DNA of 64,000 bases from Rhododendron vialii (taxonomy: Eukaryota; Streptophyta; Magnoliopsida; Ericales; Ericaceae): assembly GCF_030253575.1 (NCBI RefSeq), contig NC_080563.1, forward strand, positions 35,759,001 to 35,823,000, read 5' to 3'. Positions 23,951-35,537 of the stretch are shown in pieces. The notes under the pieces are model-generated. The model searched no databases. It saw nothing but the letters and a program-made list of their open reading frames with translations, and was not told where the DNA came from. Both the position numbers and the translations under genes were made by a program. Each line of letters starts with the position of its first letter. The first letter of the stretch is position 1.

Positions 23951-24430
23951 TTTACCTGCAAACTAAGGTAAAGGATGACCCCTCATTCTCATCCGGGCGC
24001 AACCCCCTTCCCCCTCTTTTACCTGCATCCAATCGGGACCTTTGTGAAGAGCTCCGAAAACAAAGAAACACAAGGCCCACTAAAACTAAAAGGCCAAATC
24101 CAAGTGGTCTCGTTGTTATCAAAGCTTCCAATAAAAAACCCACTTGCTAAAATCATATTTTATGCATTAAAAAAGTATATACCCTCAACTTGCAAAAAGC
24201 GATACAGAGAATCAGATGCGAGAAAATAACAGTTTAGTAAAAACTCCAAATTTCTCCTTTGCAAGTTCTAACATTGAACAAAATCCAAGTTTGTTTTTTA
24301 TCCCAGGGCTCTAGCCCAAGCAGTCATGGAGGTGGCCTTGGCACTAGGAAAGTTTGAAGATCGAATTGGTGGAGTAACAACGAGCCACAGTTTTAACCTT
24401 CTTTTTTTTTTTTTTTTTCCATTTGTTAAT

Positions 24431-26317
24431 GGAAAATTTTCAAAAAAACTCCTAAACTTTCAGGAACTTTACAAAAAAATACATGGACTTTAACTAATGA
24501 CAAAAAGACACTTGAACTTACTATTCTGTTAATAAAAAAGCCCCCGCCTTCCACTTCCGTCAGTTTATAACGGATGGAATTAACGGAAGGTGTAAACATC
24601 CCCCCCCCCCCCCCCCCCCCTCTTTTTTTTTTACTTTTTACTTTTAAAAATTACTTTTAACTCTTTCTGTTTTTAGTAGTAAATAAATAAGCAATAAAGT
24701 TTTTTTTTTACTATTGATAAAAAATTACTTTAACCTCATTTTTTACTATTTTTAACCCTCCCTTTTTTTTAACTTTAACCCTCAATTTTTTTTAGAAATT
24801 CAACTCCACCCCACTAATCAACCGCCAAAGCCCTAGCCCCCATTTCGAAAATAGTTAAAAAAACGATGATGAAAGTAATTTTTTAAAAATAGTAACAAAA
24901 AAACTTTATTGCATATTTATTTATTACTAAAAAAGAAAGAGTTAAAAGTAATTTTTGAAAATAAAAAATAAAATGAAGGTTAAAAAAAGGGGAGTGATTT
25001 TCACACTCCCCTTTTGATAGCCACACTCTTTTTTTTTTAGTATTAAAAGTGTATGAATTTTTTTTTGCTAAAAGACAAAAAGGGAGTATCAATGAAGGAA
25101 GCATGGTAATGTGCACAGAAATTGAATCGGGTCTCAGGGCCTGCCTTCTCTAATGCCATCTGGCTTTGATTTGAGAGCATAGTTTCGCGGCAAAGCAGGT
25201 ATAAGGGAGGCCACTGTTTCAGTGGTATTCTGAGAGCAGCCACTTTGTGTATATTGCCAAAAGTTATGTCTGTCTCCAATATATCCTCGCCTATACTCCC
25301 AATGATTGGAGATAGGCCTGTCAATGAACCGGATCCGATCCGAAAAATCCTGATTCGAATCCAGATCCGAATCCGATAATGTCGATCCGATAATCTGAAT
25401 CCGGTAATTCAAATACGGATCGGATCAGATTAAATCCGTTATCAATCCGAATCCGAACTTTATTTTTTTTAATTTTTTAAAAAAAAAGAGTAAATTTTTT
25501 ATTTTGAAAAAAAAATGTTTAAGAAGTTGTATTTTTTTTTTACATTTTTATTTTAATTTTTTAAAATTTTTTTCGGAAAATATATATTTTTTGAAAAAAA
25601 AATTATATTTTTTTGCTAAAATTTTTGAAGTAAAAAAAGTTTTCGGATTGGATCCGAAGTTTTCGGATTCGGATCCGGATTATCACTATCGGATTCGAGT
25701 CTTATCGGATTTGAATCGGATTTGGGTCTTATCGGATCCGGATTGGATTCGGATCTGTCGGATCCGGCCCATTGACAGGCCTAATTGGAGACTACATGGA
25801 TTTTGTTGTTGTTGTTGTTGTTGTTGTAAAAGATAAAAATGGAGTGTGGTTGTAAAACATAGGAGTGTGAAAATCATCTCCTAAAAAAAAAGTAATTTCA
25901 AAATTCTGAAATTGGGGCTAAGGTTTTGGCGGTTGGTTGTGGGGTTGATTGGTGGTGTGGGGTCGAATTTTTGGAAAAAAAAGTGGGGCAGAGAAAGGGA
26001 GGGAAATGTAAAATTTGAAAGTAAAAAAAAGGAGGTTATTTTTGTAAATAGTAAAAAATAGGGTTAAAATAATTTTTGATAAATATTAAGAAAAAAAGAA
26101 TTTTGTTGTATATTTATTATTACTTAATAAAAGTTAAAAGTAATTTTTTGAAGTAAAAAGTAAAAAAAAGAAGAAGGAAGGTTAATGTCTTCCGTTAGCT
26201 CCATCCGTTACAAATTAACGGAATTGGACTGTGGGGGCTTTTTTGTTAATAGAATGGTAAGTTAATGTATCTTTTGGTCATTAGTTAAAGTTCAGGGATT
26301 TTTTTGAAATTTTTTTT
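24431..26317. mobile_element. Fold-back (Mutator-like) element, ~1.9 kb, with a nested hAT-like element
   Basis: Long inverted arms: the left arm (AACTCCTAAACTTTCAGGAA, later CGGATGGAATTAACGGAAG) is mirrored by the right arm (CTTCCGTTAGCTCCATCCG, later AACTAATGACC in inverse). Inner parts mirror too (GCCAAAGCCCTAGCCCCCAT against GGGGCTAAGGTTTTGGC). A candidate 9-bp target repeat TTTGTTAAT is present at 24422-24430 and 26318-26326, although the right copy overlaps a SINE tail. No transposase. A run of 21 C lies at 24600-24620. Confidence 0.75.
25313..25783. mobile_element. hAT-like element with GGATCCG/ATCCGAA words, 471 bp
   Basis: Perfect 8-bp target duplication ATTGGAGA (25305-25312, 25784-25791). 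Terminal repeats TAGGCCTGTCAATG and its inverse. Both flanks of an AT-rich core are built from GATCCG-like words (GGATCCGATCCG, ATCCGAATCCG). It is inserted at the centre of the fold-back element. Confidence 0.92.
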
Positions 26318-26480
26318 TTTGTTAATCCTAATCTACTCTATCATAGGGGATTTGGGAAGGGAATATGTCCTTACGGAAATCGAACCCTGCTCATGTGCAT
26401 AAGAGTACAAGAGAGACACCAACTGTACTTCACTCTGTTTGCGAGCCCCTTTTTATCTTAGTATATAACCACTATTCTAT
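26318..26480 (-). mobile_element. Probable SINE remnant
   Basis: Minus strand: a B box GGTTCGATTTC near 26388 and a tail TAGAGTAGATTAGGATTAAC ending in the A-run (T-run on plus at 26308-26320). The A-box part is unclear. Confidence 0.5.
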
Positions 26481-27058
26481 TACTGGCAAAAAAAGAACAA
26501 AGAAAACTCCCAAGCTTTTGGCAATAGAGACAGTGTCAGCCAGGGTGCCCTTTTGTGTACAACTAAAATACACTAAAAAATATTTGAGAAGAAAATGCAA
26601 TCACTTTCAGATTGCTACAGTTAAGGAACATCAAGAGAGTGTTTCATTATTCAACTTTTCCAACCTATCAATTTTTCCACCCTATCAATGGAGGAATTAT
26701 GCATAACATGGTCTTTAGTCCAATGTGTAACTTGACTAGTTGTGAAATAGTAATAAAATTAAGGACCGAGCAATTTCAATAGCCCCAAGTGCTTTTTGCT
26801 ATTATAAAAGTTGAACATGCGAAATTTGAAGAGTAAACATCATATATTTGCTATCATACTCTCATTTGATCAGTCCTTCACGGATGTTCTAGAGACAATT
26901 TTTATGGTGAATTTTTTATTTTAAATTATGGAAAATTCACAATGAAAAATAGTGAAACATAGGAAAAACCATAAAAACTAGAATTTTGCACAACGGTTTG
27001 AGAGAGATTTCATGTATTTGAACGGTAAACGGTAAACCAAACACAAGCACGCCAGAGA
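26481..27058. other. Upstream region of CRY1
   Basis: No coding gene recognised. It is AT-rich and may contain distal promoter elements of the following gene. Confidence 0.4.
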
Positions 27059-27068
27059 CTATAAAAGG
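27059..27068 (+). promoter_or_regulatory. Candidate TATA box of CRY1
   Basis: CTATAAAAGG, an excellent plant TATA match, about 555 bp before the start codon. Transcription would start near 27090-27100 and give a long 5' leader that includes a CT-rich tract (27249-27272). Confidence 0.5.
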
Positions 27069-27442
27069 ATGGGAAAACCTTGACGGCTTGACACTTTTTG
27101 GGAAGGTAGCTTGGGTGAGATGTCTGCAGGGTTGCACAGGATGACAAGATAAGAAAAAGTAAAAAATCTAGAAAAGAAAACTTGTGGCTGCAAATTGCCT
27201 GCCTCAATTTCTTTATACCCACTCAGCTTCATCCAATCTCAAAATTCCCCCCCTCTCTCTCTCTCTCTCTTCCCATCATCTGTGAAGAAATCCTTCTGGT
27301 TGCCAACAATAAAAAAATCCCCAGAGATTCTCAAGCTCTTTCTTACCCAGAAAAGTGAAAACCATAGTGGAAAATAGATAAAAAAAAAATCATAAGATTA
27401 GTTACAATCTATTGCTGTTGTCTATGGTATTGGAGATTTTGG

Positions 27443-27612
27443 GCGAGAGAGATTGTTCAAATTTCAAATTTTGGGTGTCCTGGCATTTGGGTTTTGGAAA
27501 CTTTGGGTGAAAGATTGTTCAAAGTTCAATTTTGGGTGTTTTGGGATTTGGTTTTTTGAAATTTTGTGAGAGATTGTTCATAATTCAAATTTGAGTGTTT
27601 TGGGATTTGGGG
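27443..27612 (+). repeat. Threefold repeat in the CRY1 5' leader
   Basis: Three imperfect copies of a 45-65-bp unit (GAGATTGTTCAAATTTCAAA, then TTTTGGGTGT, then GGATTTGG), at about 27447, 27512 and 27570. The last ends two bases before the start codon. Confidence 0.8.
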
Positions 27613-27614
27613 AG

Positions 27615-30600
27615 ATGTCAAGTGGTGGGTGTACAGTAGTGTGGTTCAGGAGAGATCTAAGGGTAGAAGATAACCCAGCACTGGCGGCAGGAGTTAGGGC
27701 GGGGTCAGTGGTTGCAGTGTTCATATGGGCACCTGAAGAGGAAGGGCACTATTACCCTGGTAGGGTTTCTAGGTGGTGGCTGAAGCACAGTTTGGCTCAC
27801 CTTGATTCCTCCTTGAGGAGCCTTGGTACCTCTCTCATCACCAAGAGATCCACTGATTCTGTGGCTGCCCTTCTTGATGTTGTCAAGGCTACTGGAGCAA
27901 CTCAGCTTTTCTTCAACCACTTATATGGTCAGTCTCTCAATTTATTCCGATGGATCATGTTGATTATAAAAGTTGGCTTTAAAGTTAATTTATGGGGTTA
28001 TAAGTTGACCAGTTTTTCTCATTTAAACGTTAAAAGATATTCTAGATATGTTTGAGTGTAAGATACCTTGTTCTCATGATTATCTGTTATTAGTTAAGTG
28101 AAATTTCTGTAGTTTATTATCATGGTAGACAGTAGATGAGCTCAATGTCTATAAAATATATTAGTTATTTTAAATTTTTTGCAAATCAGTAAGAGAGATC
28201 ATTACATCATGTATGAAGTACAAAGTACAATCACGGGACACTACATCTGTTGTGTGAGAGTCCACGAGATAACAAATCCCAACAACCGAACTAACAGGAT
28301 AAATAAACCCATCAAAGGGGCCACAATCACTATAAACCCAACTCAACTATAAGCCCCATTAAGGGGAGAAATAGCCCCAACAAATACAAAGGAAAGAACA
28401 CCCACACGTAGATGGGAAGGCTTGAACTCCTGATCTTCTAGTGAGATACAAGAGTACTGACCAATTAAGCTAGCCCTAGTTGGTTTAGTTATTTTAATTT
28501 GCTAGACCATGATTATACAAGTAATTGTAAATGTTATTGAATATAATACCCTACATGAACACAAATTTTGACTAATCGATCTCTTTAATTCTTTAATTAA
28601 TGTATACTCTAAATCATAGATCATGTCAGGTCTTGGAGCCTCGGACCAACCCACTTACGCTGCCATATGAGCAAGTTTCTTACCTACTAGGCTACACAAT
28701 CATTGTTAGAAACATACTTTTGATTTTTAAGGCTAATTTTTTGTTGTGGTAGTGAATCTTTAATATCTATTTACATATCTTGTATTTTCCTTCGATGGCC
28801 GAATCTTTTACGATTCACGATTTGATGATCTTGCTTGCTGGAGACAAGGGAGACACATACAGGAACACGTCATTTCATAATGTTAAAAAACTTACTTTCA
28901 TAGTTACAATTTATAAGAAACATCTGTTGTCCTTTTGACCAATCATCTCTTAATATTCCTATTAATCACAACTAAAACTATTTGCCAGCATGTTTTTTCT
29001 TTTTTCTTTTTGTCCTGCCCCCCGTCTTGTCTATGTCCCTATTAATTTGGAAAGTGTCACATGTCAGTATTTGTGTCTGTGTCTGTGTCTGTGTGTGTGC
29101 ACGCGCTTCTTAGGCTATCTGTATATTTCCCATAAGACAATTGCAGTGTAATTTTTGCGTTTTGCTTCATTACTCATCACAGTAGAAACATATACAACTA
29201 CAATGAACGTAGCCAATATTGGGTGAACCGCTCGACTCCTATTGTGCTTTTCACATCTTTCTTTTTTCTGCATCCATACATCACTAAATCTTGTGTTAGG
29301 GTTCTGCAATTTCTACATGGTTTGCTATTTATTTTCCTTTTGGAATTTAGTTAATTCTTGGTGCTCATGCTGCTCCTCATGTAGGATGGAGTCGTATCTT
29401 CTAGATATTAATTTATTCTTTCATTACTGGTGTTTTCTTTCTCATTTCTCAAGGGTGATAGATAGTTAATTCCTGTGGTTGTCTGTTTTTGTTAACTTTT
29501 ATGAAGAGATTAACTCTTATTAATTCTACTTTGGGATTCTAGCATGTAAAAGCCACTTTCCTTTTAATGTGCATGTTAACTGTGTTCAACCCAAAGCAAT
29601 TTGGATTAAAGCTTGTGGAGTTGAGTGGCGTAGTTGACTAGTTGAGTTCTTGTGAGTTGTGACATTATTACTGCCATCTAGGTTACTTGGTTTGCTTTTC
29701 ATCTAATTATCTATGATGCTAAGCTAAGGTAACTTTTTTAAGCAATATGAGTCGATTTCCTGATTTCATAAGCTTTTGGTTGTGGTCAAATCCTTAGTAC
29801 CTTAGCCAGCAGAAGTTAATTTGTTATTTTTGTGGCCATGGTCTCAACCCCATTTCCTTTTCTTGTTGCGGCAGACCCCTTGTCACTTATTAGGGATCAC
29901 AGGGCAAAGGAGGCTTTAACTGCTGAAGGTATAGCTGTGCGTTCCTTCAACGCGGACTTGCTTTACGAACCTTGGAAAGTTCACGATGAAGAGGGTCGCC
30001 TGTTCACAACCTTTGCAGCTTTCTGGGACAGATGCCTTACCATGGCTTATGATCCTGAGTCTCCACTTCTCCCACCTAAGAGGATAACCTCAGGTTTGTT
30101 TTTCAAGTTTTCTCTTGAACATTCTCCTCTAGACCAATTGGATTGTCATATTTTATTTTGTTTTGTATGAGTAAAATGAATAGGAGATGGTGACATGCAA
30201 AGCAACAGAGACACTGGCAGGAATGTTGCAGACAGACTATTATCTATGCAACCATATAAAATGTTGCAGTATTATATGATGAGAAAACTTGTATTTTAAC
30301 TGTTAGTACTAATAATGAGATTCTTCCTGGGAACTAAATGGAGGATATTTCGTAAGGACTTCCTTTGGTAGATGGGGGAAGAGTATTTGCTAATCCCTAA
30401 CTCGAATTTTTTTTCCCGTTTAGTTTGTACAGCTGTGAATGTTGTAAATTTGTAATGAAGAGAATGTTGGTTATCAAGAGGTGAGAGGTGACGTCATGCC
30501 GGAACTAGATTCCTTGAAGACCTAATCTTTTTTAATGCGGCCTTTGACTTGGATATTATTGCTCTTGTTCAGTTCTGGTGTCATTACACTGTAGCAATTA

Positions 30601-32965
30601 AAACATCTTTCAATAAGGAAAATCGTTTCAGTTGGGAATAATTCAAGACAATAGGTACGAGGTTGGAATAAATATTCGAGAACTCTCACGCTAATCAAAT
30701 ACTATTTCAAAAAATTTGTCTTGTAGTCCAAGTTATCTAACACCTCTATGTTAGGTACTTCAACACAATTGTTCTTCTAGTAATAGCTCCTTTCAGAGTC
30801 TTACATTAACTTGTTTACATAGTTTGTACTGTCGTGCATTGATCACTTGCTTTCAGGTGAGGTGTTCAGATGCCGTCCAGATACACTAGTACTTGAGGAT
30901 GACTCAGAGAAAGGAAGCAATGCACTTCTTGCTCGAGCATGGTCTCCCGGGTGGAGCAATGCCGACAAGGCACTTACTACCTTCATTAATGGCCCACTTA
31001 TCGAGTACTCCAAGAACAGTAGGAAGGCCGATAGTGCCACAACCTCATTCCTCTCTCCCCATTTACATTTTGGGGAGTTAAGCGTGCGGAAGGTTTATCA
31101 TCTTGTTCGCATTAAGCAAGTTCTATGGGCCAATGAAGGGAACAAAGCCGGTGAAGAGAGTGTTAACTTGTTCCTTAAGTCTATCGGCTTGAGGGAATAC
31201 TCAAGGTACATAAGTTTTAATTACCCGCATAGCCATGAAAGGCCTCTTCTTGGTCACTTAAAGTTTTTCCCTTGGGTAGTTGATGAGGGATATTTTAAGG
31301 CGTGGAGACAAGGTAGGACTGGTTATCCGTTGGTGGATGCGGGCATGAGGGAGTTGTGGGCCACTGGATGGCTACATGATAGGATACGTGTTGTGGTGTC
31401 TAGTTTCTTTGTGAAGGTTTTGCAGCTTCCATGGATATGGGGAATGAAGTATTTCTGGGATACCCTTCTAGATGCAGATCTGGAGAGTGATGCTCTTGGG
31501 TGGCAGTATATCTCTGGTACTATCCCTGATGGCCGTGAGTTAGATCGTATTGACAATCCACAGGTACACTATTTTTGAGTTATTTTGGTTTATTTTGTGT
31601 TGGGTTTTCTGACACCTCTGGCTACAACATCTACAAAAAATCATCGTAACGAGTCATTTATTCATACTTCAGCTACCCTATCAATGAAAATGCTTGCAAC
31701 TTTGTTACTTAACCGATGAAAAGCCTTTTCGTATCTTTCCTTGTACGCTTTCAATGAAGTGCTTTGATTTAAATTCAATGGATTGCTGATAGTGATAAAA
31801 TGATCAGATTATCTCTTAATAGTTTCTGTATGTGCCTCATTCTGTTATGTCCTTTCTCTGAACCTTTGCATTTGAATGGCTGATTCATGTGAAACTGAAA
31901 CAAAATGGTTTCATTAGTAGCAATCACAATGTGTTTTATTGATAGATTGGTGATGGCTGCTGCTGGTTTTCAATACCCAAGATGGAAAATTTGGTGAACT
32001 TTTGTTTTCCTGGTAGCAATTGTTTGATGTTAGTGAAATCAGTCTGGGAAACAAATATGAATTCCATTGAACTACACTAAGCTGGTAACAGAAACTACAG
32101 TACAACAATATTAGTGAAACTTCACAAAGCTGACAGAAGTTCCAAATATGTTGGTTTTTTTTTTTTTTTTCTTTTACAGTTTGAAGGTTACAAATTTGAC
32201 CCTAACGGAGAGTACGTGCGCCGGTGGCTACCCGAGCTTGCTAGACTTCCTACTGAATGGATTCACCACCCTTGGAATGCACCGGAATCCGTACTCGAAG
32301 CTGCTGGAATCGAGCTAGGTTCCAACTACCCTCGTCCCATTGTAGGAATAGACGCAGCGAAAGCCCGGTTGGAAGAAGCACTTTTGGAGATGTGGCAACT
32401 AGAAGCAGCTTCTAGAGCTGCTCTTGAAAACGGAACAGAAGAAGGGCTGGGAGACTCTGAGTCAATGCCCATTGCATTTCCACCCGACATACATATGGAC
32501 ATGGACCATGAACCTATAACTACCAACCATAATACAGTTAGAAGGTATGAGGATCAAATGGTCCCAACATTGACTTCTTCTTTGTTGAGGGTTGAAGAGG
32601 AAGAATCTTCTCTGGATATAAGGAATTCCGTGGACAGTAGGGCAGAAGTGCCAACAAATATAAATCAAGCACCAAGGAGGGATGTATTTGACCAAGGAGC
32701 AGTGCACACTGTCCAAAACAATGTAAATTTGACACAAAATATTATGGTAGGGATACGGAATGCAGAAGATTCCACTGCAGAATCTTCTAGTAGTAGGAGA
32801 GAGAGGGACGGAGGTGTAGTTCCCGTGTGGTCTCCGTCTACTTCTAGTTACTCGGAGCAGTTTGGGGGCGAAGAAAATGGTTCCGGAACTAGTTCATCAT
32901 TTTTGCAAAGGCATCCACGATCTCATGAACTCATGAACTGGACGCGGCTTTCTCAAACTGGGTAA
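27615..32965 (+). CDS. CRY1: Cryptochrome 1 (blue-light receptor)
   Basis: Four coding exons, 27615-27927, 29875-30093, 30857-31563 and 32180-32965 (stop included), give 674 residues, close to CRY1 length in other plants. The start MSSGGCTVVWFRRDLRVEDN is the first ATG in frame. Residues 1-500 form the photolyase-homology region, with the usual FAD-pocket stretches (RAWSPGWSNADKALTTF, SFLSPHLHFGE, GRTGYPLVDAGMRELW, LDADLESDALGWQY). The C-terminal tail has all parts of the DAS signature: DQMVP, an acidic EEEESS run and STAESSSS, and ends RLSQTG as in CRY1, separating it from CRY2. The protein absorbs blue light through FAD and acts in nucleus and cytosol, inhibiting COP1/SPA and controlling de-etiolation. 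An extra intron may sit in the stop codon (32962-33471). Intron 1 (1.95 kb) carries a SINE. Confidence 0.96.
28183..28484 (-). mobile_element. SINE in CRY1 intron 1, ~300 bp
   Basis: Minus strand: A-box region TAGCTTAATTGGTCAG, B box GGAGTTCAAGCC. It is flanked by direct repeats beginning TTAGTTATTTTAA (28161-28182 and 28485-28502), the target duplication. Opposite in orientation to CRY1. Confidence 0.8.
28620..28705 (-). mobile_element. Second SINE-like remnant in CRY1 intron 1
   Basis: On the minus strand GTGTAGCCTAGTAGGTAAG resembles an A box and GGGTTGGTCCGAGG an eroded B box. Too short and worn to classify. Confidence 0.4.
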
Positions 32966-33471
32966 GCAAACAATGAATAGTGAATCGTAATGCTTGTGGT
33001 ATTGATTTTTGGCATTTTTGAATGTGATTGCAAATTGTTGTTTGTCTTAGTTGTTTCAAAGAAATTTGGCTCTGTTTCTTTCCCACAAATCTGTTCGTCA
33101 TTTTGGTATTTTGGCATGTCCCAGGTTGTTGGTCCTTTTTCTAAACAAACCAAACCAAACCAAACCGAGCCTTATGTCCCAATCACTTGGGGCCGGCTAC
33201 AAGTATACTGTTATTTAAGGTTTTCAAAACTTGGAATGCATTCAGAGTGAGAATAAAGGGGCAATATCGAAATTTGAATGCAATTTTTATAAAAAAAGAA
33301 TCTCAAAAGAGACATCTCTTTAAACATGCAGAAGAACTAGAGAAACTAAATACTAATGTCACTTTTTATAAATAGCTACACGGTTCTCGTTTTAATGTGC
33401 TAATTTATGTGCTTGCCTTTTGTGTGTCCATAATTTTCTGAAGAAGTTTGAAACTTTATGCCTGCTAACAG
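32962..33471 (+). other. Candidate intron splitting the CRY1 stop codon
   Basis: A donor GTAAGC at 32962 and an acceptor AACAG ending at 33471 fit plant splice consensus. The bases after the acceptor are GTAATG, so the spliced message reads ACT GG|G TAA, exactly the same Gly codon and stop as the unspliced one. The remaining 3' untranslated region would run from 33475 to roughly 34000. Confidence 0.6.
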
Positions 33472-33819
33472 GTAATGTTTCCACAATACAAAGACCACAA
33501 GCTGAGAGTTGGAGCAAATGCCGCGAAACCTGATCTTATACTGATTGGGATGGTGATCTATGCCATAATACATCGAAATCCGCCATTCCAGAAGACTAAC
33601 AGAGTGCCAGATACCTCAGGTGTGAACTGTTTGAGCTACACTGGACCTGCCCACGTCACGTGACCAATAGTTAGCTTTTCCATTGTAAATGGACTTGGAA
33701 TTGGTGCAGGTGCATCTCTACCCTCATCATGTATCCAGTGGAATCGTGTCTATAGCTCTGCTGTATAGTAGATGTTGTTCTCGTAAGGGGAGAAAAAAAA
33801 GTCAGATTATATGCTTTTT

Positions 33820-33912
33820 CATGTGGTTAAATAACAAAATCTGCAACCATGTTCATGTTATGTTCTTGGCTGATATACGACAAAGTGTCATGCTACATTC
33901 AGATTGTTTTTA
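33820..33912 (-). repeat. Remnant of a NIP gene 3' flank
   Basis: Matches the sequence just below the orphan NIP exon at 34255-34335 (TCTGCAACCATGTTCATG, GTGTCATGCTACATTCAGA). It marks the outermost trace of the NIP array, reaching into the CRY1 3' side. Confidence 0.6.
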
Positions 33913-34319
33913 ATGTTCGTAGAGGCGAGTATCTCTAGTTCAGACTAGTTTGTGACAGTCTTGTAGCAAATAATTTCCTCTTTCATACGTTTTCATGCAT
34001 CTTGTTCTCTCTTTTTTCTTGCCTTTTCTCCTTATCCTGGATAGGTTGGCCTCTTAATTTTTTAACTTCCATTTTGAAGATTTTCTTTTCTCGCGGTATG
34101 CAAATATTAAGGTATCCTGTCCTACTTATAGTGATATAGACTATTTAGTTAGATTGAGGGAAAAGATCTACTTGCGTACTGGAAAGGAAAAAGTATAGAA
34201 ATCAAATAACAAATCTGCAATCAAATAGGATAGTAAACTGCAGCGGAAGATGGGAAATTAAATAATGAATCTGCAATCATGTTCATGTTCTTGGCTAATA
34301 TATACCACAAGGCGTCATG

Positions 34320-34579
34320 CTACATTCAGAATTCTGTTAATTTTCCCAAGTTTACTGGTTTCAGAAGAGGCCTCATTATACAGATCATTGTATTTGATTT
34401 TGGTGCTTTCCTTTCATTTCTCTGGCGCTGGTACCCGGAGAATATTGTATGTCAAGGTCGCAGCTGTGGCTCCGAGAGTAGGGCCTACGACATAGACCCA
34501 TAGGTCCTTATATACCCCGGAAACAATAGCAGGGCCTATGCTCCTCGCGGGGTTCATCGAAGCTCCCCAGTAATTTGCC
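34320..34579 (-). pseudogene. Orphan terminal exon of a NIP aquaporin
   Basis: Homologous to the last exon of the two NIP copies downstream: [47 protein letters not shown] then stop. Compared with them there are 2 extra bases just after the acceptor (ACTGGGGAGCTT against ACTGGAGCT), so the exon cannot join in frame, and the C-terminal part ends early at TGA. The intron side up to about 35270 still matches intron 4 of the 43563-49231 gene (GCTAGGATAAGTCAAAGTAA in both). No upstream exons remain before the next copy. The 9-nt acceptor region is intact. Clearly a partial, dead duplicate. Confidence 0.88.
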
Positions 34580-34902
34580 TGCAACATTGGGAGGGATTAA
34601 CTAACTTGGTATCCGCACTTTTATCCCGTCCGGGTGAACAGATCTTGAGCTAGATTACTGTCAGTCGATGGTGATGAAAAATTATAATGATGAAAACGTA
34701 GATATACTTATTTTTCTAAGACATGCATGGGCAGGCTGTGAAGCATGAATACGGATACATATACGATATAAAGACACATAAATATTGATATGGCGATGTG
34801 AGAAAATATACTGAAAAGTAGGATATGGGTAGAGCTAGGATAAGTCAAAGTAAAAATATTGTTCTAATTTCTAGCATATTAATTATTACATGTAATAGCA
34901 AG

Positions 34903-35121
34903 GAGAAAATCTTTTTCACGGCGGAGTTGTTTACGGCCCTAATCGTGGCCGTCCAAAAGTATTTTGGAAGGTTCGGATGTTAATGAAACTTTTTCTAGAT
35001 CAGAAAAGTCCCTAGAAAAGTTTTATTAAAATTCGGACCGTTCAGAACACTTTTGGACGGTCGCGATTGATTGTTGCTGTAAAGAAGTTGTTCATGGTTA
35101 AGCCGTGAATAAGTTTCTTTC
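34903..35121. mobile_element. Mutator-type MITE, 219 bp
   Basis: Perfect 9-bp duplication AATAGCAAG (34894-34902 and 35122-35130). Ends GAGAAAATCTTTTTCACG and the inverse of GAAAGAAACTTATTCACG. The same intron site in the intact NIP gene (near 44886, AATTGCAAGAATG) is empty. Confidence 0.9.
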
Positions 35122-35307
35122 AATAGCAAGAATTGTTGAGAAACCTTTTTACTTTTAAATTTTTATTTTTATTTTTATGGATAAGTGTTGTACGTAAATT
35201 TACCTTGGCTTAGCTTATTTAAAATAAACTTCATGGGACGCAAGTATGACATTTTTTTGGAGAAATTCAAGTAAGCTTCTGTTCTTCCGATTATGGCTAT
35301 CAACATT

Positions 35308-35537
35308 GAGAAAATTTTCAGTGCCGGGTGGGCACGGGCCACGTGGTGCCGAGCACGTATCTCAGTCGTCCAAACGTATTTTGGACGGTCCAGATTTGTT
35401 GGGCTTGAGGGGTGTTTTGGTAATTTTATACTAAAAAATTACCCAAACAGATGTGGGCCGTCCAAAGCATGTTTGGAAGGCCGAGATCGTGATTGGCATC
35501 ATGCGGCCCGTGCCCACCCGGCACTGAAAAACTTCTC
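35308..35537. mobile_element. Mutator-type MITE, 230 bp, GC-rich ends
   Basis: Perfect 9-bp duplication ATCAACATT (35299-35307, 35538-35546). Ends GAGAAAATTTTCAGTGCCGG and the inverse of GAGAAGTTTTTCAGTGCCGG. It shares GAGAAA termini and an internal GTCCAAA..ATTTTGGA motif with the element at 34903, so both belong to one family. Confidence 0.9.
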
